Shown: positions 10,394 through 21,719, counted from the stretch's first letter. The stretch is 64,000 nucleotides of DNA from Skeletonema marinoi (GCA_030544225.1 CM060495.1:2294001-2358000); one strand, 5' to 3'. The notes: generated by a model from the sequence alone, not told the origin. Numbers and translations are program-made.

Positions 10394-11896
10394 TCACGAC
10401 TGAGTGTATGGATTCTTCATTGGATTCGGGTTACCATCCGCACCGTCATTCTTCCTCTTTAGAGATTGCTGCGATGATGTCATCAATGCTTGGCTCATTC
10501 CACCACCCCTCTCAAACATAGAAGGTGCACTGCAAGTAGCAGCAGCAGCGCTAGTAGGAGCAACGCCACCAAACATGGAAGGTGCAGCGGTAGTAGCAGA
10601 AACGTCACTACTGCTTCCGTAAAACGCCTTCATAACTTCATCTCCACCTAATGAGTTGTTGTTCCCCACACCACGAGATGTACCCGGTCGTTTAGGCAGA
10701 TTCAACCCTCCAGTCTTCGGTGGAGGTAGAAGCTTTGTAGTTTGAGGATTTGCATTCTCATTTACCTTTGCAGGTCCTGATATAGCTGTAGTAGGACGTG
10801 ATGGTGCGATTCCATTGCCTGGAGTTCTATTTGAATTCATCATTCCGTGGTGAGGCGTAACGTAAGGCTTGGATGCATTGCTATTTTTCGTCTTGGGTTG
10901 ATTGGATACGTTTGATTGTACCGTTCGAGGTGTTTGCTGCTGTGCTGTTTGTGCAACGCAGCCTCCGACGTAAAGTGGAGGTGGAGGCTTGGTGTAATTG
11001 TTGTTGTGAGAATGTTGTAGTCCTCCTCCCTTGACAGCAGTTTGAGATGTCGTCGTTGTTGTTGCCGCAACAGAAGTCACAGCTGTGGACTGCTGCTGCT
11101 GCTGCTGCTGAGCCGGAATCATCTTCTTCCTATCCTTATCAAACCCAAACCTCCCCTTGGCCCGCTCCAAATCCAACATGTCACAAGCATCCTTCAATGT
11201 ATTCGGAGCCTTATTCACACTAAAATCATCATGATACAACGAATTCCCCAACTTTTCACCAAAATGCCGTGCCGCACGTTTCATTGCATCTGTCACAGCA
11301 CCCTTTAATGCATTCCCACTTGCCGAGGCCAAACTTCTATCAATTGCGTCGCCTGCTCCACAATCCTCACGAAAGGCACCGGTACGTAAATGAGTGATTC
11401 TTACAGTTGCAGTGAAGGCGACGATGTACCGTCCTTTGTCATCCTTCATTGGATCGAGTTGGGTCTTGTCTTTGACTTCGAGGGACCATCCGTCATATCC
11501 AAATGCTTCATTGTGTGCAAAAGCTCGTTAGTTTTTTGTTCGCTTTCAATGAGGTGGAATTCTTAAAGTGGCACAGCTGGAAACAACTTACCTTCATTGA
11601 GAGTTTTAGTAATGACGTCTCCACCCATGTAGGATAGTTTCATCCCTCCGGGACCTTGACGTGTGGATACTTCCTTGCGGAGGGGTTTGGTGGAGAGGAA
11701 TTTGTCGACGCTGATGGGTTGCTGAATGAGGAGCGAGGAGAACAAAAATGAGAATTTTGCCAATGCCGTAAAAGCAAACGAGGAATATAATAATAGTAAA
11801 CGGCAAATATATAGCACTCACTCCTTTATGATCCAAGAGGAGTGATCCGTCAGCGTTTTCGATGAAGTCCTTTTGATTGCTGCCGCCGTCGCTCAT
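10394..11896 (-). CDS. RAD52: RAD52 homologous recombination protein
   Basis: Three exons: 11896-11822, 11721-11592 and 11505-10394, giving 438 residues with continuous frame across both introns (phases 0 and 1). Residues of about 25-190 form the Rad52 strand-annealing domain: GPGGMKLSYMGGDVI, then AFGYDGWS, a V-T-A-x-V-R-I-T strand, and a segment with GNALKGAVTDAMKRAARHFG followed by LGNSLY. These match the conserved DNA-binding fold of RAD52/Rad22. The C-terminal half is disordered (Gln, Asn, Pro, Ser and Thr rich, with a CTG-type Gln run near residue 200). In other eukaryotes that half binds RPA and RAD51; conservation of those contacts cannot be judged here. It acts in the nucleus in single-strand annealing and double-strand-break repair. 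Confidence 0.88.
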
Positions 11897-12517
11897 AGTG
11901 TTCAGTGGTTGTTTGCCGACGAGGCAAACTACTGAGTGCAATCAAGCGAGGCAAACAAACGTCAAGAGGTTCTTAACGTACATAGGATATATTATCTTAT
12001 TTAGTGTATTTGTATGTATCAATCTACTTAGGTTGAGGGAATGTTGTGTCGCAACGAGATGAGGCGTAAATCAAATGGGAGTAGCGGCCAGATGAAACCA
12101 CAAACTACCACAAGTGCGTCGATCAAAAATACCACGTCGCCTCGAAACTCCTCGACGTTGTCACACCGCGCACTAACTGGCTGAGGTGTTGGGAAGTTGT
12201 ACCATTGTAGCCTGATCAAACTCCTATGTGATGACCGGAAGTGGAAGAATAATCAGCTGCCGATTTGTCGGTCGTCGTCACGATGAATGTCAAATCAATC
12301 ATTGGCACGATACGCGACCGACGGCCGGAGGAGGTCTGCAAATGGGAGGAAGCACAGTAAATCATCGACGCGATATTAATTCGACGTCGAGAGGCCTATT
12401 CAGTATTATTGTTATCCATCGGCGGCAGTAGTTTCCACGAAGAGATTGCCATTATAGATAATTATATAACTCACCTTCACAAGAGAGGAGAGTGTCGAAG
12501 ACAGCAGTAAGAATATT
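11897..12517. other. divergent intergenic region
   Basis: About 620 bp between the RAD52 start and the ankyrin gene start. No gene is supported; short frames on both strands have no recognisable content. Confidence 0.4.
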
Positions 12518-13971
12518 ATGAACTACTGCAATAAGAGGAAGTCAGAATTCCCCCAATCATCTTTTTCAATAATACCATCATCCAATAAGTGGCAGCGGCT
12601 AGACGAATCATCCATGTTTGGCATTAAAAAGGGAGTAGAGTTGACGACGGAGGCATTTAATTCTTCTTCGTCATCATCTTCCGAGGGGGGTGATGAGCCA
12701 GTTATGAATAAATTGAGTTGTGGCGAGGCAGCGGCTGCGGCTGAATCATCATCATCATCGTTGTCAATTATTGACAACATATTTCCTACTAGCAGTGTCC
12801 CACCACAGAATCTCATAAAGCAGCAGTCACATGCACAGTCGAATAATAATGAAGCTGCTACAGCTCATCCGCAGGAGACAACGTCAATTGCTCCATCGTC
12901 ATCGACCATGGCGGCAGCAGCAGCACTGCGGTGTAATAAAAAGAGTATGGTGCAATCTCCAAATGATTTCTTTACTGCCAAGTTAAGATCGAGGGGGTAT
13001 CCTGCGACTACATTTTGTAGTCTTAAGGGTGGTTATCATAGCACTCCTACGGTGAGTTCACAGCATGAGTGCTCTGTATGTTTAAGTTCATTCATCGTCC
13101 AATTACTTATTACTAATAACTCCTCCTTTACCCTCCCCCACCGCTTCAGACACATCAAACATCAAGCTACGGAATATCACTAACCCGCGCCATCCGATCC
13201 TCCGACAAACCCCAAGTCCAAACCCTCCTCTCCACCGGTCTCAATCCCAACGCATGTAATAAATTCGGCGAATCCATCATCCACGCCGTATGCCGTCGTG
13301 GCGATCACGACATGCTACGCATCCTCCTCGATGCTGGTTCCTCTGTCCAGGTCTCGGATGACTTTGGACGGACCCCATTGCATGATGCATGTTGGACTGC
13401 GTCACCCAACTTTGAAACGATATCATTATTGTTGGAGAAGGATCCGTGGTTATTGTCCATTACGGATTGTAGAGGTTCTACTCCATTGGGGTATGTGAGG
13501 AAGGCGCATTGGGCGGTTTGGAATGGATTTTTGGGGGCTATTATTGATAGGTATTGGCCTCCCTGTAGTATAGATGATGGAGTTATTGATGCTCGGGGTT
13601 GTATTGCAAGTGATATTGTGAAGAGAGAACAGGACAGTGACCATCAAGAAGAAGAGAATGGTACTACATCCCCCAAGATCCCACCATTATCACTGTTGGA
13701 ACCAGACTCCTCACCTGTCATCGACCCACCCCAAGGTCGAATCAAGTGTCTCGATTTACTGGAACTATTGGCCAATGGCAAAATTGATCCCCAAGACTTG
13801 GACAAGAAGAATGCCGATACAATAATGAAAGACCGTCTCAAGGAAGTTGAGGTGAATCGTCGGATAACGTTTGATCCGCTGCGGACTAATGGTTTGAATG
13901 CTACCGTTATGAAAGGGTCAGGTTCAAAAATTGCACAGGGATATGTTAGAGTGTCCACTGATGGAAGATGA
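12518..13971 (+). CDS. ankyrin-repeat protein with low-complexity N-terminus
   Basis: Two exons, 12518-13051 and 13150-13971, joined in phase 0 to give 451 residues. Residues 1-178 are Ser/Ala/Asn-rich and probably disordered. Residues of about 185-300 form three to four ankyrin units: GISLTRAIRSSDKPQVQTLL, then GESIIHAVCRRGDHDMLRILLDAG, whose key part is IHAVCRRGD, then GRTPLHDACW and GSTPLGYVRKA. The C-terminal third carries a helical segment (CLDLLELLANGKIDPQDLD). Ankyrin units mediate protein contacts; the partner is not evident. This architecture is common in diatoms. Confidence 0.8.
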
Positions 13972-14344
13972 TAAAGATAATTACTAAACTCTTTCAAACA
14001 AAGTTCTCGTGTTATTTCAACAAGCACACTAAGTGCCCCAACATGGTCCTAAGTACTTACCCCATTGACGTAGAGAGGTTGGCGCTGCAAACAGACAGCA
14101 CTTTTCTCAAACACAAGGGGCGGGACTCGTTTTCTTCCTTCACCCATTACGCATTCGTCATTCAAAGTAAGTAGACTCTTGACAACTGCGAACTTCTCAC
14201 TGTTCTCATTTTGTGCCAAGTCAAATTCGCTTTGAACATGAAGCATTGGTGGCTTTGATCATTATAGCAGCTGATCTGGTTGAATTGACTACTCTCGAGG
14301 ACATTACATCAATAGCAGCCAGGAAGCAAGCAACAAACGCCATA
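13972..14344. other. intergenic, possible 5' exon of the hydroxylase gene
   Basis: An ATG at 14043 opens a frame that reaches a GTAAGT at 14167, so a 5' exon is possible. Joining it to the downstream frame at the obvious acceptors did not keep the frame, so I left it out. Confidence 0.3.
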
Positions 14345-15151
14345 ATGCTACCACCGCTACTCGCCGAAGGTGTCGCCTTTGGGTCGCTCAACGTTATCGG
14401 AATGCTTCTGCTCGAGTTCGGTCTCTCAATGGATGATGTTCAGCAGCTCCGTAAGCGAGAAGGCGGAAAGAAACTTCACCTAGCCGGCATGGCTGCTACT
14501 ACATTCAACAGTATTGTTCTTGGATCAGTCACCTACGCTGTCATTATCAAGCATTGCTGTGTCCAGGGTCACCTTACACTTATTGAACAGATTACCTCAA
14601 TCATTGTGTTCTTGGTAATCGAAAATGCCTGGTACTACTTAGCCCATATGGCAATGCATAGACCCAAACTATACTGGATGCATCGCTTCCACCACAAGTT
14701 CAACGTGGTAGTCCTCCCAAGCTCGGCCAGTGCTGTCTCCGTCCCAGAATTCCTACTTTCGTACATGGCTCCATTCCTACTTGGATCCTACCTCGGTGGA
14801 ACTGATAAATCATCTGCGATCGTTGCTGCAATGATTGTCATGGCTTCTAATTTCTTCATTCATACACCTGCATTGGAAGAGGTGATGAGTCGCCTACCCT
14901 GGATATTTGTCAGGCCAAGTGATCACTTTGCTCATCATCGACTACTCACGTGCAACTATGGTGCTCCTGTCTTTTCTATCGATAGGATTCTGAATGCTGC
15001 CAAAGGGTTTCTGGGATTGTGCTCGTCTGCCCACGGAGACAAGCCTGCATCTGTTGAGGAGACGGAGAGTATCCCATCCCTTGATGGAGAGGATAGTGAT
15101 GAATATGGAGAGAGTGATGAAGATGCTGTGGAAGTTAAGAAGAAACTCTGA
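14345..15151 (+). CDS. fatty-acid-hydroxylase/sterol-desaturase-like membrane enzyme
   Basis: From the first ATG (14345) the frame gives 268 residues. The same frame is open back to about 14213, so an upstream exon is possible. Several hydrophobic segments are present (about residues 8-25, 45-68, 80-100 and 140-185). Three His clusters fit the di-iron site of the fatty acid hydroxylase superfamily: HMAMH (HxxxH), HRFHH (HxxHH) and HFAHHR. The enzyme would sit in the ER or plastid membrane and use O2 on a lipid or sterol substrate; which substrate cannot be told. The C-terminal tail is acidic (DGEDSDEYGESDEDAVE). It is convergent with RPC4. Confidence 0.75.
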   Translation: MLPPLLAEGVAFGSLNVIGMLLLEFGLSMDDVQQLRKREGGKKLHLAGMAATTFNSIVLGSVTYAVIIKHCCVQGHLTLIEQITSIIVFLVIENAWYYLAHMAMHRPKLYWMHRFHHKFNVVVLPSSASAVSVPEFLLSYMAPFLLGSYLGGTDKSSAIVAAMIVMASNFFIHTPALEEVMSRLPWIFVRPSDHFAHHRLLTCNYGAPVFSIDRILNAAKGFLGLCSSAHGDKPASVEETESIPSLDGEDSDEYGESDEDAVEVKKKL

Positions 15152-15256
15152 CGTGATGTATTTGGTAGTTGGCCACAAATGTGTAGTGCTGTTTTTGCTG
15201 TAGGATAATATACTATTAAATCTGTTTTGTTCATTTATTACTCAATCGCTTTCAAC

Positions 15257-16672
15257 TCATGACGATGCAAACGCCTTCTCTATATCCGGCGTCACAACTA
15301 TTGACTTGTTGACATTTCCCAACGTTACAAAGGTCGACTCGTCTGGATCAATAGACACAGCCTCTTGCCGAAAACCACATTGAAGACCTTCATGTACGAG
15401 CATTCTAACTTCGGGCTCGCCTGAGTCACCCCCTCCAACAATTAATTCTGTCCGCCCACTCTTTCGAACGACAATTCTTCCATACCTGCCGGGTGGGATA
15501 TCCTTCAATGTATCATCGTACCCAGTAGCTGTCGATGGTCCTGCGCCAACAGAAACTGTCGCATGAGTAATATCAGTCACGTCGTTGGAAGAACTTCCAA
15601 CAAAGTCTGGTTCATCCCCCTCGGACATTTCACTTTTAACATTCGCTTTCAATCCACCACTCCCAGAATTATCCAAATGGGGCAATCGAGTTGGGAACTT
15701 CATTAAAAACCAAGAGTCCAATTCCAACTGCTTCAAATGCTCAGATGCCTTGTTCACATCTATAAAGGGAGATTCTAAAACCGGATCACTCAATAAAAAC
15801 GATGATTGTTGTTCTGTCGCCATTTCCACATCTGCTGATTTCTTCTCATCTGCAATCAATGAAGACTTAGTAGCATCTTGAACATCATACATGGACTGTT
15901 GATGTGGAGCAACCGGAAATGGCAACTGATTGGGAGCCATACGAAAATGACTAACATTCCCCTTTCGACGTTGTTTCTCCTCCTCAATACTCGAATCAGA
16001 ATCATACTCAAACGCATCAATATCCACAGTTGTTTCTTGAACATCATCATCATACAATGAAGGTCCCTCCCTCTCTGGACGATCTTGCTCCAACACACTC
16101 TTCTTCTTCTTTCCACCCTCGTCATCATCGTCATCTTCTAAGTCCATTTCCATGACAACAATTTCTTCTCCCTCCCCCTCACGAGCACGAGCAGCCGCTG
16201 CAGCAGATTTGGCTGCCTCTCGTGTCACGGTATATTTCTGTGCGGTTGGTCCTAGGGCCGCTGACGTTCTAGATGGATCGATTGGTCCTCCTCCTCCCCT
16301 GGCGGCTCTGGTACCAGCAGCGGCACTTGCATTGGTGGTGGTTCCTCCTCCTGCAGAGGCGTTACCGGTGAAGAATGCCTGTCCGGTTGGAGCGATGAAT
16401 CTGCCACCGCGTCCACCACGTCCACGTCCTCGGCCACCTCGACCGCCGCCTCGGCCACCACCTCTTCCTTTGGGACTGCGACTACGTGAACTGTTTGCTG
16501 ATGGTTTAGATGCAGTGGAGGTGGTTGTAGAGCGTGGTTTGGCATCATTAGATGATGTGGCTGCGGCAGCAGTATTGGTGGAAGCTGATGGATCTGCCGT
16601 TGCTGCCTTCTTTGTCGGTCGTTTGAGCGGCTTGAATTTGCCTGCTTGGACTGGCTTCTTCTTTGGTGGCAT
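15257..16672 (-). CDS. RNA polymerase III subunit RPC4 (C53 family)
   Basis: Single-exon frame of 471 residues. It begins with a basic KPVQAGKFKPLKRPTKK segment, an RGG-type Arg/Gly-rich block (about 65-95), then acidic patches and Arg/Lys clusters. The C-terminal region has the RPC4 signature: NQLPFPVAP at about 250, DSWFLMKFPTRLPHL near 325, PPGRYGRIVVRKSGRTEL near 385, and a closing strand region with CGFRQEAVSIDP and FVTLGNVNKSIVVTPDIEKA. The family forms a dimer with C37 in RNA polymerase III and works in termination and reinitiation. Good match in order and content. It is divergent from the Ubl-Smr gene, 273 bp apart. Confidence 0.85.
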   Translation of the reverse strand: MPPKKKPVQAGKFKPLKRPTKKAATADPSASTNTAAAATSSNDAKPRSTTTSTASKPSANSSRSRSPKGRGGGRGGGRGGRGRGRGGRGGRFIAPTGQAFFTGNASAGGGTTTNASAAAGTRAARGGGGPIDPSRTSAALGPTAQKYTVTREAAKSAAAAARAREGEGEEIVVMEMDLEDDDDDEGGKKKKSVLEQDRPEREGPSLYDDDVQETTVDIDAFEYDSDSSIEEEKQRRKGNVSHFRMAPNQLPFPVAPHQQSMYDVQDATKSSLIADEKKSADVEMATEQQSSFLLSDPVLESPFIDVNKASEHLKQLELDSWFLMKFPTRLPHLDNSGSGGLKANVKSEMSEGDEPDFVGSSSNDVTDITHATVSVGAGPSTATGYDDTLKDIPPGRYGRIVVRKSGRTELIVGGGDSGEPEVRMLVHEGLQCGFRQEAVSIDPDESTFVTLGNVNKSIVVTPDIEKAFASS

Positions 16673-16945
16673 GTTAGTGATTTGGAAGAGTGTTAGGGAA
16701 GATTATTGGGGGACTAATTGCAGAGACATTGACCAGTAGCATGAGATGGATCTCATGATCTAAAATTTTGATGTTTGGTTTGTGGTTTTAAATTTCCCGC
16801 CATTTTTGATGAACTCATTTTGATCTCTTCGTGTTCCCTTGAAAAGATCACATCAAGTGTTCCATCCATTGTGTTGCGTTGGCTGTCTGACTGAGCGTGT
16901 GGCTGGGTGAATCCGATCTCCTTCTGGGAAAGTCATTCGACAGAG

Positions 16946-18632
16946 ATGGGAAAGTCGAGGAAGGTGACGTACGAACTCCGCACGACAAGTGCTCGTAACT
17001 CTCCACACATTGCACAAGTGAGTCAAGAGAAGGAAGGTGAGTCAAAAAGAAAGAAGTGAAGCCTCGACCATGGGAGCCTGGGGTTGACACTCCTCGTTGA
17101 ATCTTTCGCTCGACTTGCTGGATGGAAAACTTCGAAAACTTCAAGCGCCCCATTCCTACAGACTCAACTCACAACTCACTTCTCTTTAACTTTGTGTAGA
17201 ATTCCTAGGATGGGCGGTGAAAGGTCTTAGCGTCTTTTGTGCCATAACAACAAATGTGAATCTCCTCGAGGTGGCAAGACTTTGGTCTCATCCAAGCAGG
17301 AGCCCCGTCGTTCACCAGAACTGCAGTACAGGGCAAGCAAGTGGAAAATCGGCCAATGCTCTCCTTCGCAGCATCTTCAACGAGATTCGCTATGCACTAG
17401 ATAGGGGCGAAGACAACCTTGCAAGAGCTCTGATTCTTTCGGAAGCCTGTTTCACAGCGTTTTTCCTAAATGGCACACATGATGTAGTCACATTCCTCGA
17501 GTCGTTCACGTCATGGCCTGATCTGAATGAGGATGATCTTGAGAAAATGAGATCTAGCTCAGTGCTCAAGAATGTCTTCGCCGGAACAAACACTTGTACC
17601 AGTTTGGCACAAAACGTTGAAGCGGTCAAGACTAGAGTCGGCATGGTTAGGTATTTGCTGCTCCCTCCTTGGCTACTTCAGAGCAACACGGAACGTCTGC
17701 ACAGAAGCCTAGAAATTGTAGAGATTAATTTCATTGAAAAGGGCGTCTTCACTAAGCACGTTGTTCGCCTTAGAAGTGGGCATACGTTCAAGACATTAGT
17801 CATCTTGTTGGCGCACGAAGTCAAGACAGACTCTCAGTTTATCCGAATCACTCATAACGAGAGGCCATTATTTTCCAGTGCATGTGCTAATCGTAAGATT
17901 GAAGATCTTGGGATTTGCGATGGTGCCGTAATGACGTATTTTAATGCTCAGCGCTTACGAGCAGCGTCACAGGATGTTAAAGCAGATTCTACAAACACCT
18001 CGTCTCGGAGGAAGAGTAAACCGAAGAAGGTGGGTGGACGAGCGAAGACACAGAAGAAGCGGAACAGCAATGAACAGCCTAGCTACATTTCGTCAACTCG
18101 AGAGAAGGTCAAGGAACGACACTCCAAATTACTTACAAAACTCTTTGAGGAGGCCGAACCAGTGTTTAGGGAGATTAGGAAGACTCTCAACGACTTGGCC
18201 GTCCAAAGGTCAAATACTAGCAACAACAAGAAGAGGACTACGAGCAAAGCTCAAGTCAAGATGAACAATCCATCTGATGTAGGCATAGGAAATTCTCCTG
18301 GTCAGATAATGTTTCCAATTGTAGTCGGAAATGTTGATGACCTGTACAAATCATCGAAGCGTAGTAGTGGAAGGAAGCAGTCACAGTCAAAGAATGGCAC
18401 CAGACGACTCAGTATCGACCTGCATGGCTGCACGACTGATGAGGCTTTGAAAGCGCTAAACGAGTCGCTGCCTCGGTGGATTGATAGTGCAATGAGAGGA
18501 TCACATCCATTTGTCGAAGTGGTTGATATCATCACGGGGAGTGGCAAGCAAATCTTATCCGAAGCTGTTGAGGGGTGGATCAAGTCACATGGAAACGTGG
18601 CTCGACGCCCAAAAAGCTTTTGTCGCGCATAA
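16946..18632 (+). CDS. ubiquitin-like plus Smr-domain protein
   Basis: Two exons, 16946-17036 and 17200-18632 (intron 163 bp, phase 1), give 507 residues. Exon 1 was added because the main frame lacks an early ATG. Using the second of two GTGAGT sites joins the frames cleanly. Residues of about 195-275 look like a ubiquitin-like beta-grasp fold (strands around VVRLRSGHTFKTLVILL, IRITHNERPL and LGICDGAVMTYF). A basic linker follows. The C-terminus (about 430-507) is an Smr domain with the DLHG motif (LSIDLHGCTTDEAL) and VDIITGSGKQIL, the family's GxG element. Smr domains are linked to endonuclease activity in mRNA quality control. A Ubl-Smr pairing suggests coupling to a ubiquitin-type pathway, which is inference. 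Confidence 0.75.
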
Positions 18633-19051
18633 GAGGCAGAGAAAGGCAAAGACTCAAAGACACGATTATTTCGCTTTGTTAGTGAAGGCTTGTTTGTATG
18701 TTATTGGGTCTGTGGCAGAACTCTCTTTTGTAGATGACATTGTCACCAAATAGTTCTTAAATATTTATTGGGAGAATGATCTATCACAGAGAACTGATTA
18801 GCGTGTTGTTGCTGCTGGTATTGTAGGTAATTAATTGAGGGCAGTTCGATGTCTTCTTGTCCAAATAATTGATTGTCGAGATCAAAATATCCATCTGCTG
18901 GTCATACCCCCTTATTCATTCTCAACAATAAGTACCTACTTCGACTTATTTATCCCTACCACTTATCCCCCGGGGTCTCTCGCTTCACTCAACCTCAAAA
19001 TCAAGATCTCTTCATTGTGCAATCAAGCTGATCCCGCCCGCTCTATCTAAG
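18633..19051. other. intergenic gap
   Basis: No gene is seen. The first about 130 bp correspond to the 3' flank that is also present, altered, beside the broken Smr copy near 20590-20740. Confidence 0.4.
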
Positions 19052-19663
19052 ATGCCAGCGTCTCGGAAGAAGGCGAAAGGCAAGGCTCGAAAGGCGGCCA
19101 AAGCACAGAGGGAGGAGGTGGAGAAGGCGGCAATGGTCGGTCAGCAGGAGGATCCTTCATTTGAAGCGGAGATGGCGCGGCTACGGATCGAAACTTTGAG
19201 TGGATGTAATAACAATGACAACGTTCTCTGCTCACATGGCTTCGATCTTCCAAAAGAACTCTCGCATGTAGATTTCATTCATTCTTTTTTATTAGAATAT
19301 AATGCTGCTATTGTTGCTGTCGGGAACATGGAAGAATCCTACAAGATTGCTCAGGCGGCCACGATGAAGAAATATTCTGATGTGTGGAACAATTTAGACA
19401 GCATGGAGTGGGTGATATCGTATTTTCTACGTATTGCAACGCAACGGCTTCTTGAGGGGGTTGAATATGAAGGAGCTTGTGTAGATGCGTCTTGTTCTTC
19501 TAGCTTCTTGGAACAATACGTAGCGGTTGAAATGCACAAATCTCAAGCGAATCTCTCAAACTATTGTTCCAAAGAGTGTCAGGTAGCCGATTGGCCAAGG
19601 CACAAGATTTTCTGTAGGACTGCTCATGAAAGAGCTGAGTTTGATTCCAAGCAGCAATCATAA
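19052..19663 (+). CDS. MYND-type zinc-finger protein, short form
   Basis: Single-exon frame of 203 residues. The basic N-terminus (SRKKAKGKARKAAKAQREE) and acidic-helical middle resemble a large family of diatom proteins that end in a MYND finger. The C-terminus has NYCSKECQVADWPRHKIFC, the second half of a MYND motif (C-x3-C-x7-H-x3-C). The first Cys pair is represented only loosely, by ACVDASCSSSFLEQY. The finger is therefore either divergent or incomplete. MYND fingers bind proline-rich partners. Function in diatoms is unknown. Confidence 0.65.
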   Translation: MPASRKKAKGKARKAAKAQREEVEKAAMVGQQEDPSFEAEMARLRIETLSGCNNNDNVLCSHGFDLPKELSHVDFIHSFLLEYNAAIVAVGNMEESYKIAQAATMKKYSDVWNNLDSMEWVISYFLRIATQRLLEGVEYEGACVDASCSSSFLEQYVAVEMHKSQANLSNYCSKECQVADWPRHKIFCRTAHERAEFDSKQQS

Positions 19664-20305
19664 TTTTGGCTTGCTGCAAAGTGGTCGGATGACTTTGATT
19701 GAAGTGTACGATACTCCTGTTACTAAGAGGGAATATTGCGGTGGGTTTGTTTGTCTAAAGTAATTTCATGTTCTATATCAAGTCTGCATCCCCTATTTTT
19801 CTACTCGTGCATACTATCATCCTACTCTGGAGTTATCTAAACATTGCGAGAAGGGGAGGATTTCAATTTACATGATGCGAATTTCTTCTTCGGCAACGCT
19901 CTCTTTCTCCTCCCGCATCATGTATTCTAGATCACAAATTTGTATTGTGCAGTCCTAAAAGGGAAGCGCTACGATCTCTTGTCCCAATGAGGAAAAGAAG
20001 GGAGGAGAAACACTTGTCATGCCACTGATGGAAGTTATTCCACTTTATCTGAGTACTAGCAAGCCGCCCTTGCTGACTTCAATCGACTGGGATAATCTTC
20101 GAAGCACAGTGAAGTGACAGTACAGTTGATGATGAGAAGGCACCTTTAGTCAACTATGCAACAAAGCATCTTGCTAGAGCATCATGTTGATATATCAGTG
20201 AAGTCACACTCCATACTTCATATCTACATGAGTCGACTTGGAGCATACCTAGGATATGATACAGTGTTGAAGAAGTACAACATGATTCCAACGGAGATAG
20301 CAACG
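19664..20305. other. intergenic gap before the broken Smr copy
   Basis: About 640 bp with no supported gene and no repeat that I can match elsewhere in the window. Confidence 0.4.
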
Positions 20306-20700
20306 GAACGATGACCTATACAAATCATCGAAGCGTAGTAGTGGAAGGAAGCAGCCACAGTCAAAGAATGGCACGAGACGTCTCAGTATCGACCTGCATG
20401 GCTGCACGACTGATGAGGCTTTGCAAGCGCTAAACGAGTCAAATGAGTGGGTCACATCCTTTTGTCGAAGTGGTTGATATCATCACGGGGAGTGGCAAGA
20501 AAATCTTATCCGAAGCTGTTGAGGGGTAGATCGTATATCAAGAAACAAAGCCAGGTTGCTCGAAGGCCTACAAGTTGTCGAACAGAAGAGGCAGAGACTC
20601 AAAGAAGGAGACTCAAAGACACGATTGGTTTGCTTTGTTAGGAAAGGCTTGACATATTGTTGGGTCTGTGGCAGGTCTCTCTCCATTAGTTCATTCTAGT
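20306..20700 (+). pseudogene. broken partial copy of the Ubl-Smr gene
   Basis: This stretch matches 18333-18740 at high identity. It covers only the linker and Smr domain of the neighbouring gene plus its 3' flank. It lacks the N-terminal two thirds and any start codon. After LHGCTTDEALQALNES, about 40 bp corresponding to the LPRWIDSAMRG part are missing and the frame is lost. The later VVDIITGSGKKILSEAVEG part is readable in another frame and then hits a stop. It looks like a dispersed partial duplicate that has decayed. Confidence 0.8.
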
Positions 20701-20875
20701 TGACTCACCCAAATAATTGTTAAATATTTATTCAGGTAAAAGTTTTGGAAGCGTTAACGTAATGCCCCAAAACTTAATTAAGCAGCTTCAGTGGCCATCT
20801 TCTCGTTCAACAAATGAATTGTCAGATCAAAATGCCTACATCTGCATGACAATTATTGTAACTTCTCATCTCAAT

Positions 20876-21361
20876 TTAGCACCCCCTGCCCAACATCTCG
20901 CAAAGGTCCTCTCTCTTCTTAGCATTATCCCTCGACTTCATCTCCTTCTGCTTATCCATGGCAATCTTGGCATTCTCTACCGCAGATCTCGATCTCAAAT
21001 TGACCGCTGCCTCGGGATTAACATCACTCCTAATATCCGTGACCGGGGTCGTTCCTCCACCGCCTAATCCACCACCGCCGCCTCCGCCACCACCCGATTT
21101 GGACTTATTGAGCAGTTCCATCTTGCGTGCAATTCTAGCCGCCATTTCTTCATCGCTTAGCACTTGATTATCTTCAGCTGCATTTGCATTCTGAGTGGGA
21201 GTGAAGAAGGCAGCGGTGACACCGATGGAAAAGATTGATGCGGCGGCATCTCTTCGAGAGATTGTTTGTGCGGCTGGTTGCTTTGCGGGTGGTACTATGC
21301 TCAGTGCTGAGGCTACCTCCGTGCAGAGTAGAGCTGTTAGTAAAGTTGCAAGGAATTTCAT
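20876..21361 (-). CDS. predicted thylakoid-lumen protein
   Basis: Frame of 161 residues from the ATG at 21361 (the open frame extends two codons upstream without an ATG). Residues 1-20 form a secretory signal (MKFLATLLTALLCTEVASA), as expected for import through the four membranes of a diatom plastid. A transit-like stretch follows, then SRRDAAASIFSIGVTAAFF..ANA (about residues 36-62), a twin-arginine thylakoid signal with an ANA cleavage site. The mature part is about 100 residues, with a Gly run (about 92-105) and a charged helical C-terminus (ENAKIAMDKQKEMKSRDNAKKRED). No enzyme motif is visible. A lumenal structural or photosystem-associated role is possible but unproven. Confidence 0.72.
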   Translation of the reverse strand: MKFLATLLTALLCTEVASALSIVPPAKQPAAQTISRRDAAASIFSIGVTAAFFTPTQNANAAEDNQVLSDEEMAARIARKMELLNKSKSGGGGGGGGGLGGGGTTPVTDIRSDVNPEAAVNLRSRSAVENAKIAMDKQKEMKSRDNAKKREDLCEMLGRGC

Positions 21362-21719
21362 CGTCAATCTTTGTGTATGTAGTACGAATCTAATGAAGTG
21401 ATGAGGTTCTTCATCTCACTTCAATCATCGATGATTTCGATGCGGTGAGTGACGGATGAAGGCCTTGTTGGCGCCAAAAGAAGTGAATCTTCCCTCTTCC
21501 CTCCTTCAAGACTGTCTGTCACCAAATTCTGCGTTTCAATCTGCGCAAGACATGCGACAGCCAGACAAATCAAATCCTAAATGAAACCAACGTGAACGTG
21601 AAGTAAAACTCCGCGAAACCACTCCTCTCACCAAACCACGCTACCACTACCATACCATAACAAAGAAACTCTCTCCACCGGAACGCTCTCATTCACACAT
21701 ATCTTCGGAAGATCAAGTA
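21362..21719. other. divergent promoter region
   Basis: About 358 bp separate the lumen-targeted gene (-) and the repeat-rich gene (+). No gene or clear element is recognised. Confidence 0.4.

Noticed and set aside
13972-14344. An upstream exon for the hydroxylase gene
   Set aside because: A GTAAGT exists, but no acceptor that I found keeps the frame.
16152-16739. Pro/Ala-rich plus-strand frame
   Set aside because: It is the shadow of the Arg/Gly-rich and Lys/Glu-rich coding of RPC4 on the other strand.
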